Assembly: GCA_049459795.1 (NCBI GenBank)
Contig: JBMUDS010000001.1
Location: 1-64,000, forward strand
Direction of reading: 5' to 3'
Source of the DNA: SYAN01 sp049459795
GTDB lineage: Bacteria; Actinomycetota; Actinomycetes; Nanopelagicales; Nanopelagicaceae
DNA: 64,000 bases
Shown here: positions 48,904-57,006 of the stretch, piece after piece
Position numbering within the stretch: position 1 is the stretch's first letter
Layout of the letters: the number at the start of each line of letters is the position of its first letter
Position numbers and translations under genes: made by a program
The notes under the pieces: model-generated
What the model saw: the letters and a program-made list of their open reading frames with translations, nothing else
The model's database searches: none
What the model was told of the DNA's origin: nothing

Positions 48904-50448
48904 ATGAGTAAGGCGTTTTATCTGACGACTCCGATCTATTACGTCAATGATGCGCCACACATCGGCCATGCTTATACGACAGTCGCAGGCGATGTCCTTA
49001 CCCGATGGCATCGCGCTCGTGGCGAGGCGGTTTGGTATCTCACTGGCACTGATGAGCATGGTCAGAAGGTGTTACGGACTGCAGAGGCGAATGGCGTCGA
49101 GCCGCAACAATGGTGTGATCGCCTGGTCGAAGAGGCATGGAAACCGCTCTGGCGGGATCTCAACATCGCCCATGACGACTTCATCCGAACGACTGAAGAT
49201 CGCCATATGGTGCGGGTGCAAAGTTTCCTCTCGCTCCTGAAGGAAAAAGGATTCATCTACGAAGGGGAGTATGAAGGTCCTTATTGCGTAGGTTGTGAGG
49301 AGTTCAAATTAGAGAGCGATCTGATTGATGGGAATTGCCCGATTCATTCAAAGCCTGTCGAACGACTGGCGGAGAAGAATTACTTCTTCAGACTCTCTCA
49401 ATTCGTCGAACCATTGTTGGAGCGGTATCGAACTCAGCCTGAGACTTGTGAACCAGAGAGCGCTCGTAATGAAGTGATCGCATTCCTCGAAGGAGGAGTC
49501 CAAGACCTCTCGATCTCGCGATCGAGTTTCTCGTGGGGGATTCCAGTCCCTTGGGATGAGAGCGAAGTGGTCTATGTCTGGTTCGATGCACTCCTCAACT
49601 ACGCGACGGCGGTAGGTCTCGGTGATCCGGAAGAGAGTGAATCCGGAAAGAAGTTCAAAGCGACCTGGCCAGCCAGCGTTCATCTCGTGGGCAAGGACAT
49701 ACTCCGTTTTCATGCGGTCATATGGCCAGCGATGTTGATGGCCGCCGGATTGCCATTACCGGAGAAAGTTTTCGCACATGGTTGGTTGCTTGTCGGTGGC
49801 GAAAAGATGAGCAAGAGCAAGCTCACCGGGATCGCACCACGTCAGATCACAGATCACTTCGGCGTCGATGCATTCCGTTATTACTTCCTACGTGCAATCC
49901 CATTCGGAAGTGATGGCTCCTTCTCATGGGAGGACATGTCTGCTCGCTATACGAGTGAATTGGCCAATGACTTCGGAAATCTCGCCTCTCGTGCGACGGC
50001 CATGATCGGTAAGTATTGTGATGGCCGTATCCCAGAAAGATGTGAGTCGAAAGAACTATCGACGGCGTTGCAGAGCACGGTAGCCAAAGCTGATGCCGCA
50101 TTCTTGAGCCTTGATTTCCAAGGTGGGATCAATGCGGTGATGGATTTTTGCAAGCAGGTCAATGGTTACCTCACTGAGAAGGAGCCATGGATCATCGCGA
50201 AGGATCCCACGCGGATGAACGAGGTCAACGAGATCCTCTACAACACGATCGAGTCACTTCGCGCCCTTGCGATCCTGCTCCATCCGGTGATGCCGAGTAG
50301 TTCAGAGAAGTTGTGGCGCTCAATCGGTGGTGGTTCCTTGGGCGAACTCACTGATATGAGAATCCACGATGTCGCGCGCTGGGGGCAACTCGCTCCTGGA
50401 ACTGAAGTGATCAAGGGCGACGCTCTCTTCCCACGACTGGAGGATTAG
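48904..50448 (+). CDS. metG: Methionyl-tRNA synthetase
   Basis: A 514-residue class I aminoacyl-tRNA synthetase. PIYYVNDAPHIGHAYTT holds the HIGH motif and EKMSKSKLTG the KMSKS motif. The connecting peptide has a zinc-knuckle half CVGC followed by CPIH, that is, one His ligand in place of Cys. There is no C-terminal tRNA-binding EMAP domain, consistent with the short form. It charges tRNA-Met for initiation and elongation. It heads the run tatD-rsmA. Confidence 0.96.
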   Translation: MSKAFYLTTPIYYVNDAPHIGHAYTTVAGDVLTRWHRARGEAVWYLTGTDEHGQKVLRTAEANGVEPQQWCDRLVEEAWKPLWRDLNIAHDDFIRTTEDRHMVRVQSFLSLLKEKGFIYEGEYEGPYCVGCEEFKLESDLIDGNCPIHSKPVERLAEKNYFFRLSQFVEPLLERYRTQPETCEPESARNEVIAFLEGGVQDLSISRSSFSWGIPVPWDESEVVYVWFDALLNYATAVGLGDPEESESGKKFKATWPASVHLVGKDILRFHAVIWPAMLMAAGLPLPEKVFAHGWLLVGGEKMSKSKLTGIAPRQITDHFGVDAFRYYFLRAIPFGSDGSFSWEDMSARYTSELANDFGNLASRATAMIGKYCDGRIPERCESKELSTALQSTVAKADAAFLSLDFQGGINAVMDFCKQVNGYLTEKEPWIIAKDPTRMNEVNEILYNTIESLRALAILLHPVMPSSSEKLWRSIGGGSLGELTDMRIHDVARWGQLAPGTEVIKGDALFPRLED

Positions 50449-50450
50449 TC

Positions 50451-51320
50451 GTGGCGGATCGACATAACCGCGATATCGATAGGCCACACGCACCTCTTCC
50501 TGATCCACTGCCACTTCCTTGCGTCGATTCACATGCACATATAGAGATCGTCACCAACACCGGTGTCGATGATCCTGCGGTGACTACCGTCATCGATGAG
50601 AGCATCTCGGTCGGCATCAATCGAATCGTGCAGGTCGGTTATTCCGCTGAGCAATCACAATGGTGCGTCGATCTCGCCCATCGTTTTGATTCCAATGTCC
50701 TTGCGACGGTAGCGCTCCATCCGAATGAGGCACCTGTGGTGGAGGATCTAGAAGCGGATCTCGCAATCATCGATCGACTCGCGGATGACGAGCGAGTTCG
50801 TGGGATTGGCGAGACTGGGCTCGACTTCTTTCGCACCGAGGAGAAGTTGCAGGAGCGGCAGAAGTACTCCTTCAGGCGCCATATAGATATCGCCAAGCGG
50901 AAGAAGAAGGCGCTGGTCATCCACGATCGAGATGCGCATCGAGCAGTTCTTGAGCTCCTGGATGAGGAAGGTGCGCCGGAGATAACAATTTTCCATTGTT
51001 ATTCGGGAGACGTCGAGATGGCGAAGGAATGTGTGGCAAAGGGGTACTACCTCTCCTTTGCTGGCACGCTCACCTTCAAGAATGCGCCACATCTTCGTGA
51101 TGCGATCCATGAGGTACCCAATGAGCTCCTCCTTGCTGAGACTGACTCACCGTTCTTGGCTCCGATGCCATATCGCGGTTATCTCAATACACCGGCGCAA
51201 GTCGCACGGACCATTCGCTTCATGGCGGAGGTTCGGGATCAAGATTTGGAAGAGTTGATCGAGGCACTTTCGCTCAACGCGGAGCGTTGCTTCGGATCAT
51301 TCGAACGAACTTCGCCATGA
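50451..51320 (+). CDS. tatD: TatD-family metal-dependent hydrolase
   Basis: A 289-residue TIM-barrel nuclease of the TatD type. CVDSHAHIEI supplies the first metal histidines, GETGLDFFR the Glu, ITIFHCYSGD the next His, and LAETDSPFLAP the Asp. Its N-terminal about 25 residues (RPHAPLPDPLPLP) form a Pro-rich lead often seen in actinobacteria. The GTG start is 2 bases after metG, and the stop overlaps the rsmA ATG. A role in DNA repair or RNA turnover is known for the family. Confidence 0.93.
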   Translation: MADRHNRDIDRPHAPLPDPLPLPCVDSHAHIEIVTNTGVDDPAVTTVIDESISVGINRIVQVGYSAEQSQWCVDLAHRFDSNVLATVALHPNEAPVVEDLEADLAIIDRLADDERVRGIGETGLDFFRTEEKLQERQKYSFRRHIDIAKRKKKALVIHDRDAHRAVLELLDEEGAPEITIFHCYSGDVEMAKECVAKGYYLSFAGTLTFKNAPHLRDAIHEVPNELLLAETDSPFLAPMPYRGYLNTPAQVARTIRFMAEVRDQDLEELIEALSLNAERCFGSFERTSP

Positions 51321-52201
51321 GTATCTCGCTACTCGGTGCCACTGAGATCAGGAAGTTGGCTGATGAGTTGGCTCTGATCCCAAGCAAAGGATTGGGTCAG
51401 AACTTCGTCCACGACAGCAATATCTGCGAGAAGATCGTACGACTTGCCGATATCGGTGCTGATGACCTCGTAATCGAAGTTGGACCTGGACTTGGTTCAC
51501 TCTCGCTCTCGATCGTAAAGAAGGGTGCGAAGTTGATCGCTATTGAGATCGATAAGCGATTAGCCGACAGGTTGCCGAAGACGCTGATCGAGCATGGCGT
51601 CGATCAAGAGTCTTTCACCGTGATCGCTAAGGATGCGATGGAAATCAAACGAGCAGAGCTCACCACTCTCGGCGGAGAATCGCGTCCCTTAAAACTTGTC
51701 GCGAATCTTCCCTACAACGTATCGGTACCTGTACTGCTTCACTTCCTTGAGATGGAGATCTTCTCCGATGCTCTCGTGATGGTCCAAAGTGAAGTCGCAC
51801 AACGATTAGCGGCTCCTCCTGGATCGAAAGAATATGGAGTTCCAAGTGCGAAAGTCGCTTGGTATGCCGATGCGAGATTGAGCGATTCGATACCACGTAC
51901 CGTCTTTTGGCCGATTCCTCGGATCGACTCATCTCTACTACGACTCACTATGCATCAACCACTGGAAAACGAGACATTACGACGATCCACGTTCGCGATC
52001 ATCGATGCCGCTTTCAATCAACGACGGAAGATGCTTCGAAGTTCCTTATCTCCCATGCTCAAGGAGTTGGTACCTGATTCAAGCCCCGAACGGGTCTTGG
52101 AAAGTTCAGGCATTGACCCAACATCACGAGCCGAGTCGTTATCGGTAGACCAATTCCTCACCATCGCAAGGACCATCGAGACGCTGCGCAATTCGCTTTA
52201 G
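51317..52201 (+). CDS. rsmA: 16S rRNA (A1518/A1519) dimethyltransferase
   Basis: A 294-residue KsgA/RsmA enzyme that dimethylates two adenines in helix 45 of 16S rRNA. KGLGQNFVHDSNICEKIVRLA and VIEVGPGLGSLSLSIV (SAM motif I) are diagnostic; LVANLPYNVSVPVL is the NLPY active-site motif. The frame is open 30 bases upstream, but the ATG at 51317 overlaps the tatD stop (ATGA). Confidence 0.96.
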   Translation: MSISLLGATEIRKLADELALIPSKGLGQNFVHDSNICEKIVRLADIGADDLVIEVGPGLGSLSLSIVKKGAKLIAIEIDKRLADRLPKTLIEHGVDQESFTVIAKDAMEIKRAELTTLGGESRPLKLVANLPYNVSVPVLLHFLEMEIFSDALVMVQSEVAQRLAAPPGSKEYGVPSAKVAWYADARLSDSIPRTVFWPIPRIDSSLLRLTMHQPLENETLRRSTFAIIDAAFNQRRKMLRSSLSPMLKELVPDSSPERVLESSGIDPTSRAESLSVDQFLTIARTIETLRNSL

Positions 52202-52204
52202 GAC

Positions 52205-52210
52205 TAGGGT
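52205..52210 (+). promoter_or_regulatory. -10 box TAGGGT, leaderless ispE start
   Basis: TAGGGT ends 7 bases before the ispE GTG, so ispE may have its own promoter in addition to read-through from rsmA. Confidence 0.5.
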
Positions 52211-52217
52211 TCGAGTC

Positions 52218-53144
52218 GTGGCAGATCATCGCGTGACCGTTCGCGTTCCAGGTAAGGTCAATCTGCAACTCTCTGTAGGACCCAAGCGCGTCGATGGTTA
52301 TCACGACATCGCGACCGTCTTTCAGGCAGTTTCGATCTATGACGATATGAGAGTCTCTTTCGCCCCAAATCAAGAGCGGGATCAACGATTCGCGATAGAG
52401 ATCAAAGCGGATCATCCTCATGGGATCCCGACTGATCAGACCAACCTTGCTCACATCGCGGCGCAGTCGATGTATCAACGATTCGATCTCGAGGGTGCAT
52501 TGGATATCGAGATCGAGAAACGGATTCCTGTCGCAGGTGGAATGGCAGGCGGTAGCGCCAACGCTGCTGGGATGATCGTCGCCATCGATTCGCTCTTTAG
52601 CCTCGGTCTTTCGAGAGCAGAGATGGAGGAGATCGGAGCCGCCATCGGTAGCGACGTTCCCTTCTCGATTGCAGGTGGAACGGCTATCGGAACCGGACGT
52701 GGAGAGCAACTGACTCCGGCGCTTGCGCGTGGCACATACTCTTGGGTTTTCGCGTTATCGAGTAGCGGGTTATCGACACCAGCGATCTATGGTGAGTGCG
52801 ATCGACTGCGAGAGGGAATGGAGATCTCGTCGCCTCAAGTGAGCGAATCGGTGATGCATGCACTTCGCTCCGCTGACGCGAAGGCGCTCGGCAAGGCGCT
52901 ACAGAATGATTTGCAATCGGCGGCATGTTCGATACGACCAGCGCTTCGCTTAGTCCTCGATGTCGGAATGGATTACGGTGCGCTCGGCGGAATCGTCTCT
53001 GGATCCGGTCCTACTGTGGCCTTCCTCGCTGAAGATGAGGATCATGCGCTCGATCTCGTGGTGGCCCTGACCTCAAGTGGTGTCGTAGGTAATGTCGTGC
53101 GTGCGACTGGACCTGTAGTCGGCGCGACTGTGATCGACCGATAA
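52218..53144 (+). CDS. ispE: 4-diphosphocytidyl-2-C-methyl-D-erythritol kinase
   Basis: A 308-residue GHMP kinase of the non-mevalonate isoprenoid pathway; it phosphorylates CDP-methylerythritol. RVPGKVNLQLSVGPKRVDGYHDIATVFQAV is the conserved N-terminus and PVAGGMAGGSANAAGMI the ATP-binding GHMP motif. IVSGSGPTVAFL is the third motif. GTG start. Confidence 0.95.
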   Translation: MADHRVTVRVPGKVNLQLSVGPKRVDGYHDIATVFQAVSIYDDMRVSFAPNQERDQRFAIEIKADHPHGIPTDQTNLAHIAAQSMYQRFDLEGALDIEIEKRIPVAGGMAGGSANAAGMIVAIDSLFSLGLSRAEMEEIGAAIGSDVPFSIAGGTAIGTGRGEQLTPALARGTYSWVFALSSSGLSTPAIYGECDRLREGMEISSPQVSESVMHALRSADAKALGKALQNDLQSAACSIRPALRLVLDVGMDYGALGGIVSGSGPTVAFLAEDEDHALDLVVALTSSGVVGNVVRATGPVVGATVIDR

Positions 53145-53153
53145 ACTACAGGC

Positions 53154-53225
53154 TCCTCCATTGTGTAGTGGCTAGCACATGGGCCTTTGAAGCCCAGGGT
53201 CCTGGATCGATACCAGGTGGAGGAG
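53154..53225 (+). tRNA. tRNA-Gln(TTG)
   Basis: Acceptor TCCTCCA/TGGAGGA. Anticodon stem TGGGC/GCCCA with loop CTTTGAA, giving anticodon TTG, which reads CAA (Gln). T arm CCTGG/CCAGG. The variable loop is 4 bases. CCA is not encoded. Its place immediately before glmU is a common actinobacterial arrangement. Confidence 0.93.
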
Positions 53226-53239
53226 CTGAAGTGAGGTCT

Positions 53240-53245
53240 TAGACT
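53240..53245 (+). promoter_or_regulatory. -10 box TAGACT, leaderless glmU start
   Basis: TAGACT ends 6 bases before the glmU ATG, 14 bases after tRNA-Gln, so glmU need not depend on tRNA read-through. Confidence 0.55.
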
Positions 53246-53251
53246 GACGTC

Positions 53252-54688
53252 ATGGATTTGGCGATCATCCTGGCAGCTGGAGAAGGCACCAGGATGAGAT
53301 CAGCCAAGGCAAAAGTCCTTCATGAGATCGCAGGACGCACCCTCATCGGACATGTCCTCGCAGCCCTTGATCCACTTGCTCCTAAGGAGCGCGCCATCGT
53401 CGTCGGCGCAAAGAAAGAATCAGTCGAAGAACATCTTCTTAAGATCTCACCGGGATCCCTACTCGTACATCAGGAAATCCGGAATGGGACTGGCGCAGCG
53501 GCACGTTTGGCGCTCGATACTTATCTTTCTCGCAATGCCGGAGCTTCAGGTCACGTGGTGATACTCGCAGGCGATACGCCACTTCTGACCTCGAAGACGC
53601 TTCTTGAATTCCAAGCACATCACCTTGAGTCGGGTGCGAAGGCCACCGTCCTCACCGCCGAAGTCTTCGACCCAACCGGATACGGCCGAATCATCAGAGA
53701 CGAGAGCGGCAAGATCGCTCGGATCGTAGAAGATAAGGATTGCAAGGAGTTCGAGCGCGAGATCGACGAGATCAACTCCGGCGTCTACATCTTCGATATC
53801 ACCGCACTTCAAAGCGCGCTCTCAGAGTTATCGTCAGCGAATGCGCAGGGCGAGCAGTACCTCACTGATGTCATCTCGATACTCAAGAAGCGTGGCGAAG
53901 TGGTCGCTGGCTATCTGATCGAGGACGAATCAGAGATCATCGGCGTCAACGATCGCCGCCAACTCGCGATCGCTTCCAGTGTGATGCGAGATCGAATCAA
54001 CGATGCATTGATGCAAAGTGGTGTCACCATCACCGATCCATTGACCACATGGGTAGACCTCACTGTCGAGATCGCCCCTGATGTGACGCTTTTGCCCGGA
54101 ACCGAACTCCATGGAAGGACGATCATCGAGACCGGAGCCGAGATAGGGCCGCGTAGCACTTTGATCGATGCGACGGTCGGTCAGGATGCGCGCGTGATCG
54201 AGTCCTATGTCCGCGGTGCTGCGATCGGATACCAAGTGCAGGTTGGTCCATTCAGTTTTCTCCGTGAAGGAACTGAATTGGCTACTGGCTCACGTGTCGG
54301 TGCGTATGTCGAAGTGAAGAACTCATTTGTAGGTGAGGGGAGCAAGGTTCCGCACCTTTCCTACGTAGGTGATGCGACCATCGGTAGAGAGACCAATATT
54401 GGCGCAGCCACAGTCTTCGTCAACTATGACGGGGTAGAGAAGCATCGAACCGAAGTCGGCGATCATGTTCGCATCGGTAGCGACACCATGTTGGTAGCGC
54501 CCGTGACGGTAGGGGATGGTGCATACACTGCCGCGGGTTCTGTGATCACCGAGGATGTCCCACCAGGTGCCATGGGTGTCGGACGTTCGCGACAGAGCAA
54601 CATCATCGATTGGGTGTTACGTAGGAGATCGAATACCAAGTCGGCAGAGGCTGCGAAGAAGGCGGCCGATGAGAGAGCGGAGAGCTAG
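53252..54688 (+). CDS. glmU: Bifunctional UDP-GlcNAc pyrophosphorylase / GlcN-1-P acetyltransferase
   Basis: A 478-residue two-domain enzyme that makes UDP-GlcNAc for peptidoglycan. Residues 1-230 are the uridyltransferase (LAAGEGTRMRSAKAKVLHEIAG). Residues 250-450 form the left-handed beta-helix acetyltransferase with hexapeptide repeats; NIGAATVFVNYDGVEKHRT holds catalytic residues. The C-terminus is a Lys/Ala/Glu tail. prs follows after 2 bases and its UDP-sugar/PRPP products supply the envelope and nucleotide pools. Confidence 0.97.
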   Translation: MDLAIILAAGEGTRMRSAKAKVLHEIAGRTLIGHVLAALDPLAPKERAIVVGAKKESVEEHLLKISPGSLLVHQEIRNGTGAAARLALDTYLSRNAGASGHVVILAGDTPLLTSKTLLEFQAHHLESGAKATVLTAEVFDPTGYGRIIRDESGKIARIVEDKDCKEFEREIDEINSGVYIFDITALQSALSELSSANAQGEQYLTDVISILKKRGEVVAGYLIEDESEIIGVNDRRQLAIASSVMRDRINDALMQSGVTITDPLTTWVDLTVEIAPDVTLLPGTELHGRTIIETGAEIGPRSTLIDATVGQDARVIESYVRGAAIGYQVQVGPFSFLREGTELATGSRVGAYVEVKNSFVGEGSKVPHLSYVGDATIGRETNIGAATVFVNYDGVEKHRTEVGDHVRIGSDTMLVAPVTVGDGAYTAAGSVITEDVPPGAMGVGRSRQSNIIDWVLRRRSNTKSAEAAKKAADERAES

Positions 54689-54690
54689 CG

Positions 54691-55671
54691 ATGAATGAGT
54701 TGCGGTTAGGTTCCGAGAAGAGACTCCGTCTCTTCACTGGACGTGGTTATCCGGAACTCACCGAAGAGATCGCAAAGGAACTCGGTGTTCCGATCACCCC
54801 CACATCGGCCTATGACTTCGCAAATGGTGAGATCTTCGTACGATTCGAAGAGAGCGTTCGAGGCTGCGATGCATTCGTGATCCAATCCCATGCTGCACCC
54901 TTGAATAAGCAGATCATGGAGCAATTGATCATGGTGGATGCGCTTAAGCGCGCATCGGCCAAGCGGATCACTGTCGTTGCTCCGTTCTATGGATACGCAC
55001 GTCAAGATAAGAAACATCGTGGACGAGAACCGATCTCCGCACGACTGATGGCGGATCTCTTCAAGACAGCAGGCGCTGATCGATTGATGACGGTCGACCT
55101 TCACACCGCACAGATCCAAGGATTCTTCGACGGACCTGTCGACCATCTCTTCGCTCTACCTTTGCTGACGAATTACGTCGGTTCACGCGTCGATCGGACC
55201 AAACTCACCATCGTCTCGCCAGATTCCGGTCGAGTGAGGGTTGCTGAGAGATGGAGTGACCTTCTTGGCGGCGCTTCGATCGCCTTCATCCATAAGACAC
55301 GCGATCCCCGAGTGCCGAATGAGGCGACCACCGGCAAAGTCGTCGGTGATGTGAAGGGACAAACATGTGTCGTCATCGATGACATGATCGATACGGCAGG
55401 AACGATCACGAAGGCGGTCGACGCTTTGATCGATGAAGGCGCGGCAGAAGTGATCATCGCTGCGACACACGCAGTCTTCTCAGGGCCAGCTGCCGATCGA
55501 CTTCGAAGCTCGAAGGTGAGCGAAGTCGTAGTGACAAACACCTTGCCGATCGCCGAATCGAATCGATTCGAGAAACTCACTGTCCTATCGATCGCACCTT
55601 TGGTCGCCAGGGCGATTCGCGAAGTATTCGAAGATGGCTCAGTGACCAGCCTCTTCGACGGCCACTCATAA
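54691..55671 (+). CDS. prs: Ribose-phosphate pyrophosphokinase
   Basis: A 326-residue PRPP synthase. RLRLFTGRGYPELTEEIAKELG opens the chain. VVAPFYGYARQDKKHRGREPISARL is the ATP-binding flexible loop. CVVIDDMIDTAGTITKAVDAL is the PRPP/ribose-5-phosphate loop. It is coupled to glmU (2-base gap), with GGAGAG in the glmU end as a plausible Shine-Dalgarno. Confidence 0.97.
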   Translation: MNELRLGSEKRLRLFTGRGYPELTEEIAKELGVPITPTSAYDFANGEIFVRFEESVRGCDAFVIQSHAAPLNKQIMEQLIMVDALKRASAKRITVVAPFYGYARQDKKHRGREPISARLMADLFKTAGADRLMTVDLHTAQIQGFFDGPVDHLFALPLLTNYVGSRVDRTKLTIVSPDSGRVRVAERWSDLLGGASIAFIHKTRDPRVPNEATTGKVVGDVKGQTCVVIDDMIDTAGTITKAVDALIDEGAAEVIIAATHAVFSGPAADRLRSSKVSEVVVTNTLPIAESNRFEKLTVLSIAPLVARAIREVFEDGSVTSLFDGHS

Positions 55672-55746
55672 TCCGACTTCTTACCTTTCGCATCGGGGAT
55701 TTGTCCTTCTCAACTCGTTGCGGCTACCCTCTGCCCTCCAGGCGAG

Positions 55747-55761
55747 GGACCCATATGGTCC
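55747..55761 (+). promoter_or_regulatory. Inverted repeat in the rplY leader
   Basis: GGACC-CATAT-GGTCC lies 27 bases before the rplY GTG. A possible promoter, TTGTCC-18-TACCCT, lies about 20-40 bases further upstream, so the repeat would be in the 5' leader and could control translation. Nothing else is visible in the 117-base gap. Confidence 0.35.
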
Positions 55762-55788
55762 GTTATCGACAAGAAAAGGAAGTAGATC

Positions 55789-56415
55789 GTGGCTGAAATC
55801 TCCATCAAAGGTGCGCGTCGTTCTGAATTCGGCAAAGGCGCATCACGTCGTATTCGCAGAGATGGACAAGTCCCTGCAGTGATCTATGGTCACGGAACGA
55901 ATCCAATTCATATCTCCTTGCCGGCCAAGGAAGTGATGCAGGCGATCAAGACCTCCAACGTCCTCCTTGATATCGATATCGATGGTCAGGTCGAGTTGAC
56001 GCTGCCAAAGTCGATCGTCCGTAATCCGCTCAAGGGATACCTCGAGCACATCGATCTCCTCTTGGTTCGTCGTGACGAACGCGTCACCGTCTCAGTCCCC
56101 GTCCATGCTCATGGAGAGTACGACCGTGATGGCATCCTCGAGCACGTTCACAACACGATTGAGGTCGAATGTCTCGCGATCTCCATCCCACAATCATTGG
56201 ATCTCGACATCACAGGTCTTGCTGCGGGAGATTCGAAGACCGCTGGAGATGTGAAGCTCCCTGAAGGTGTCACTCTCATCTCTAGCCCGGATATGACCGT
56301 GGTCCACCTCTCGGTTCGTTCGACAGTCGAGGAGACTCCAGTTGCTGTTCCTGCCGCTGAAGGCGAGGCCGCTCCTGCTGCTCCTGCCGCTGAAGGCGAA
56401 GAAGAGAAGAAGTAA
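55789..56415 (+). CDS. rplY: 50S ribosomal protein L25 / general stress protein Ctc
   Basis: A 208-residue protein of the long Ctc type. Residues 1-95 are the 5S-rRNA-binding L25 domain (RRIRRDGQVPAVIYGHGTNPIHISL). Residues 100-185 are the C-terminal beta domain of TL5/Ctc. The end is a low-complexity Ala/Pro/Glu tail with two PAAEGE copies, encoded by a short imperfect DNA repeat. GTG start with AAGGAAG upstream. Confidence 0.95.
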   Translation: MAEISIKGARRSEFGKGASRRIRRDGQVPAVIYGHGTNPIHISLPAKEVMQAIKTSNVLLDIDIDGQVELTLPKSIVRNPLKGYLEHIDLLLVRRDERVTVSVPVHAHGEYDRDGILEHVHNTIEVECLAISIPQSLDLDITGLAAGDSKTAGDVKLPEGVTLISSPDMTVVHLSVRSTVEETPVAVPAAEGEAAPAAPAAEGEEEKK

Positions 56416-56421
56416 TCCACG

Positions 56422-57003
56422 ATGCCTACCGCGTCCACTCGATGGATCGTGGTCGGCCTCGGAAATCCTGGCGAGGAGTACCAAGCAACGCGTCACAATG
56501 TCGGCGCGATGCTCGTCGATCGCCTGGCCTCCGATCACGGAGTCAGATTCGCTAGACATAAGTCGCGCAATGATGTCGCCGATCTAAGGCTTTCCGACGG
56601 GACGATCCTTCATCTCACAAAGCCACATTCATACATGAACACCTTGGGTAGCAACGTCCGAGCGCTCGCCGATTTCTATGGCGTGGGACCGAATCATGTC
56701 ATCGCCTGTCATGATGAACTCGATATCGACTTTGCGACCCTTCGCGTGAAGTTCGGTGGTGGCGAGAATGGTCATAATGGGTTGAAGAGCATCACCGCAT
56801 CCCTTGGGACCCCGGATTATCACCGGATCCGTTTAGGAATCGGAAGGCCGCCTGGAAGGCAAGATCCAGCGGACTTCGTTCTTCGACGATTCAACACGTC
56901 AGAGCGTGACTCGTTACCGGAATTCCTGACCAGAGCAGGCGATGCATTGATCTCACTCGTCCAATTAGGACTTACTCCGACTCAATCGAAGTACAACTCC
57001 TAA
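56422..57003 (+). CDS. pth: Peptidyl-tRNA hydrolase
   Basis: A 193-residue enzyme that frees peptides from stalled peptidyl-tRNA. VVGLGNPGEEYQATRHNVGAML contains the catalytic His, YMNTLGSNV the conserved Asn, and CHDELDIDFATLRVKFGGGENGHNGLKSI the Asp and second signature. It follows rplY by 6 bases, the usual actinobacterial pairing. It is convergent with ppc. Confidence 0.96.
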   Translation: MPTASTRWIVVGLGNPGEEYQATRHNVGAMLVDRLASDHGVRFARHKSRNDVADLRLSDGTILHLTKPHSYMNTLGSNVRALADFYGVGPNHVIACHDELDIDFATLRVKFGGGENGHNGLKSITASLGTPDYHRIRLGIGRPPGRQDPADFVLRRFNTSERDSLPEFLTRAGDALISLVQLGLTPTQSKYNS

Positions 57004-57006
57004 TCC

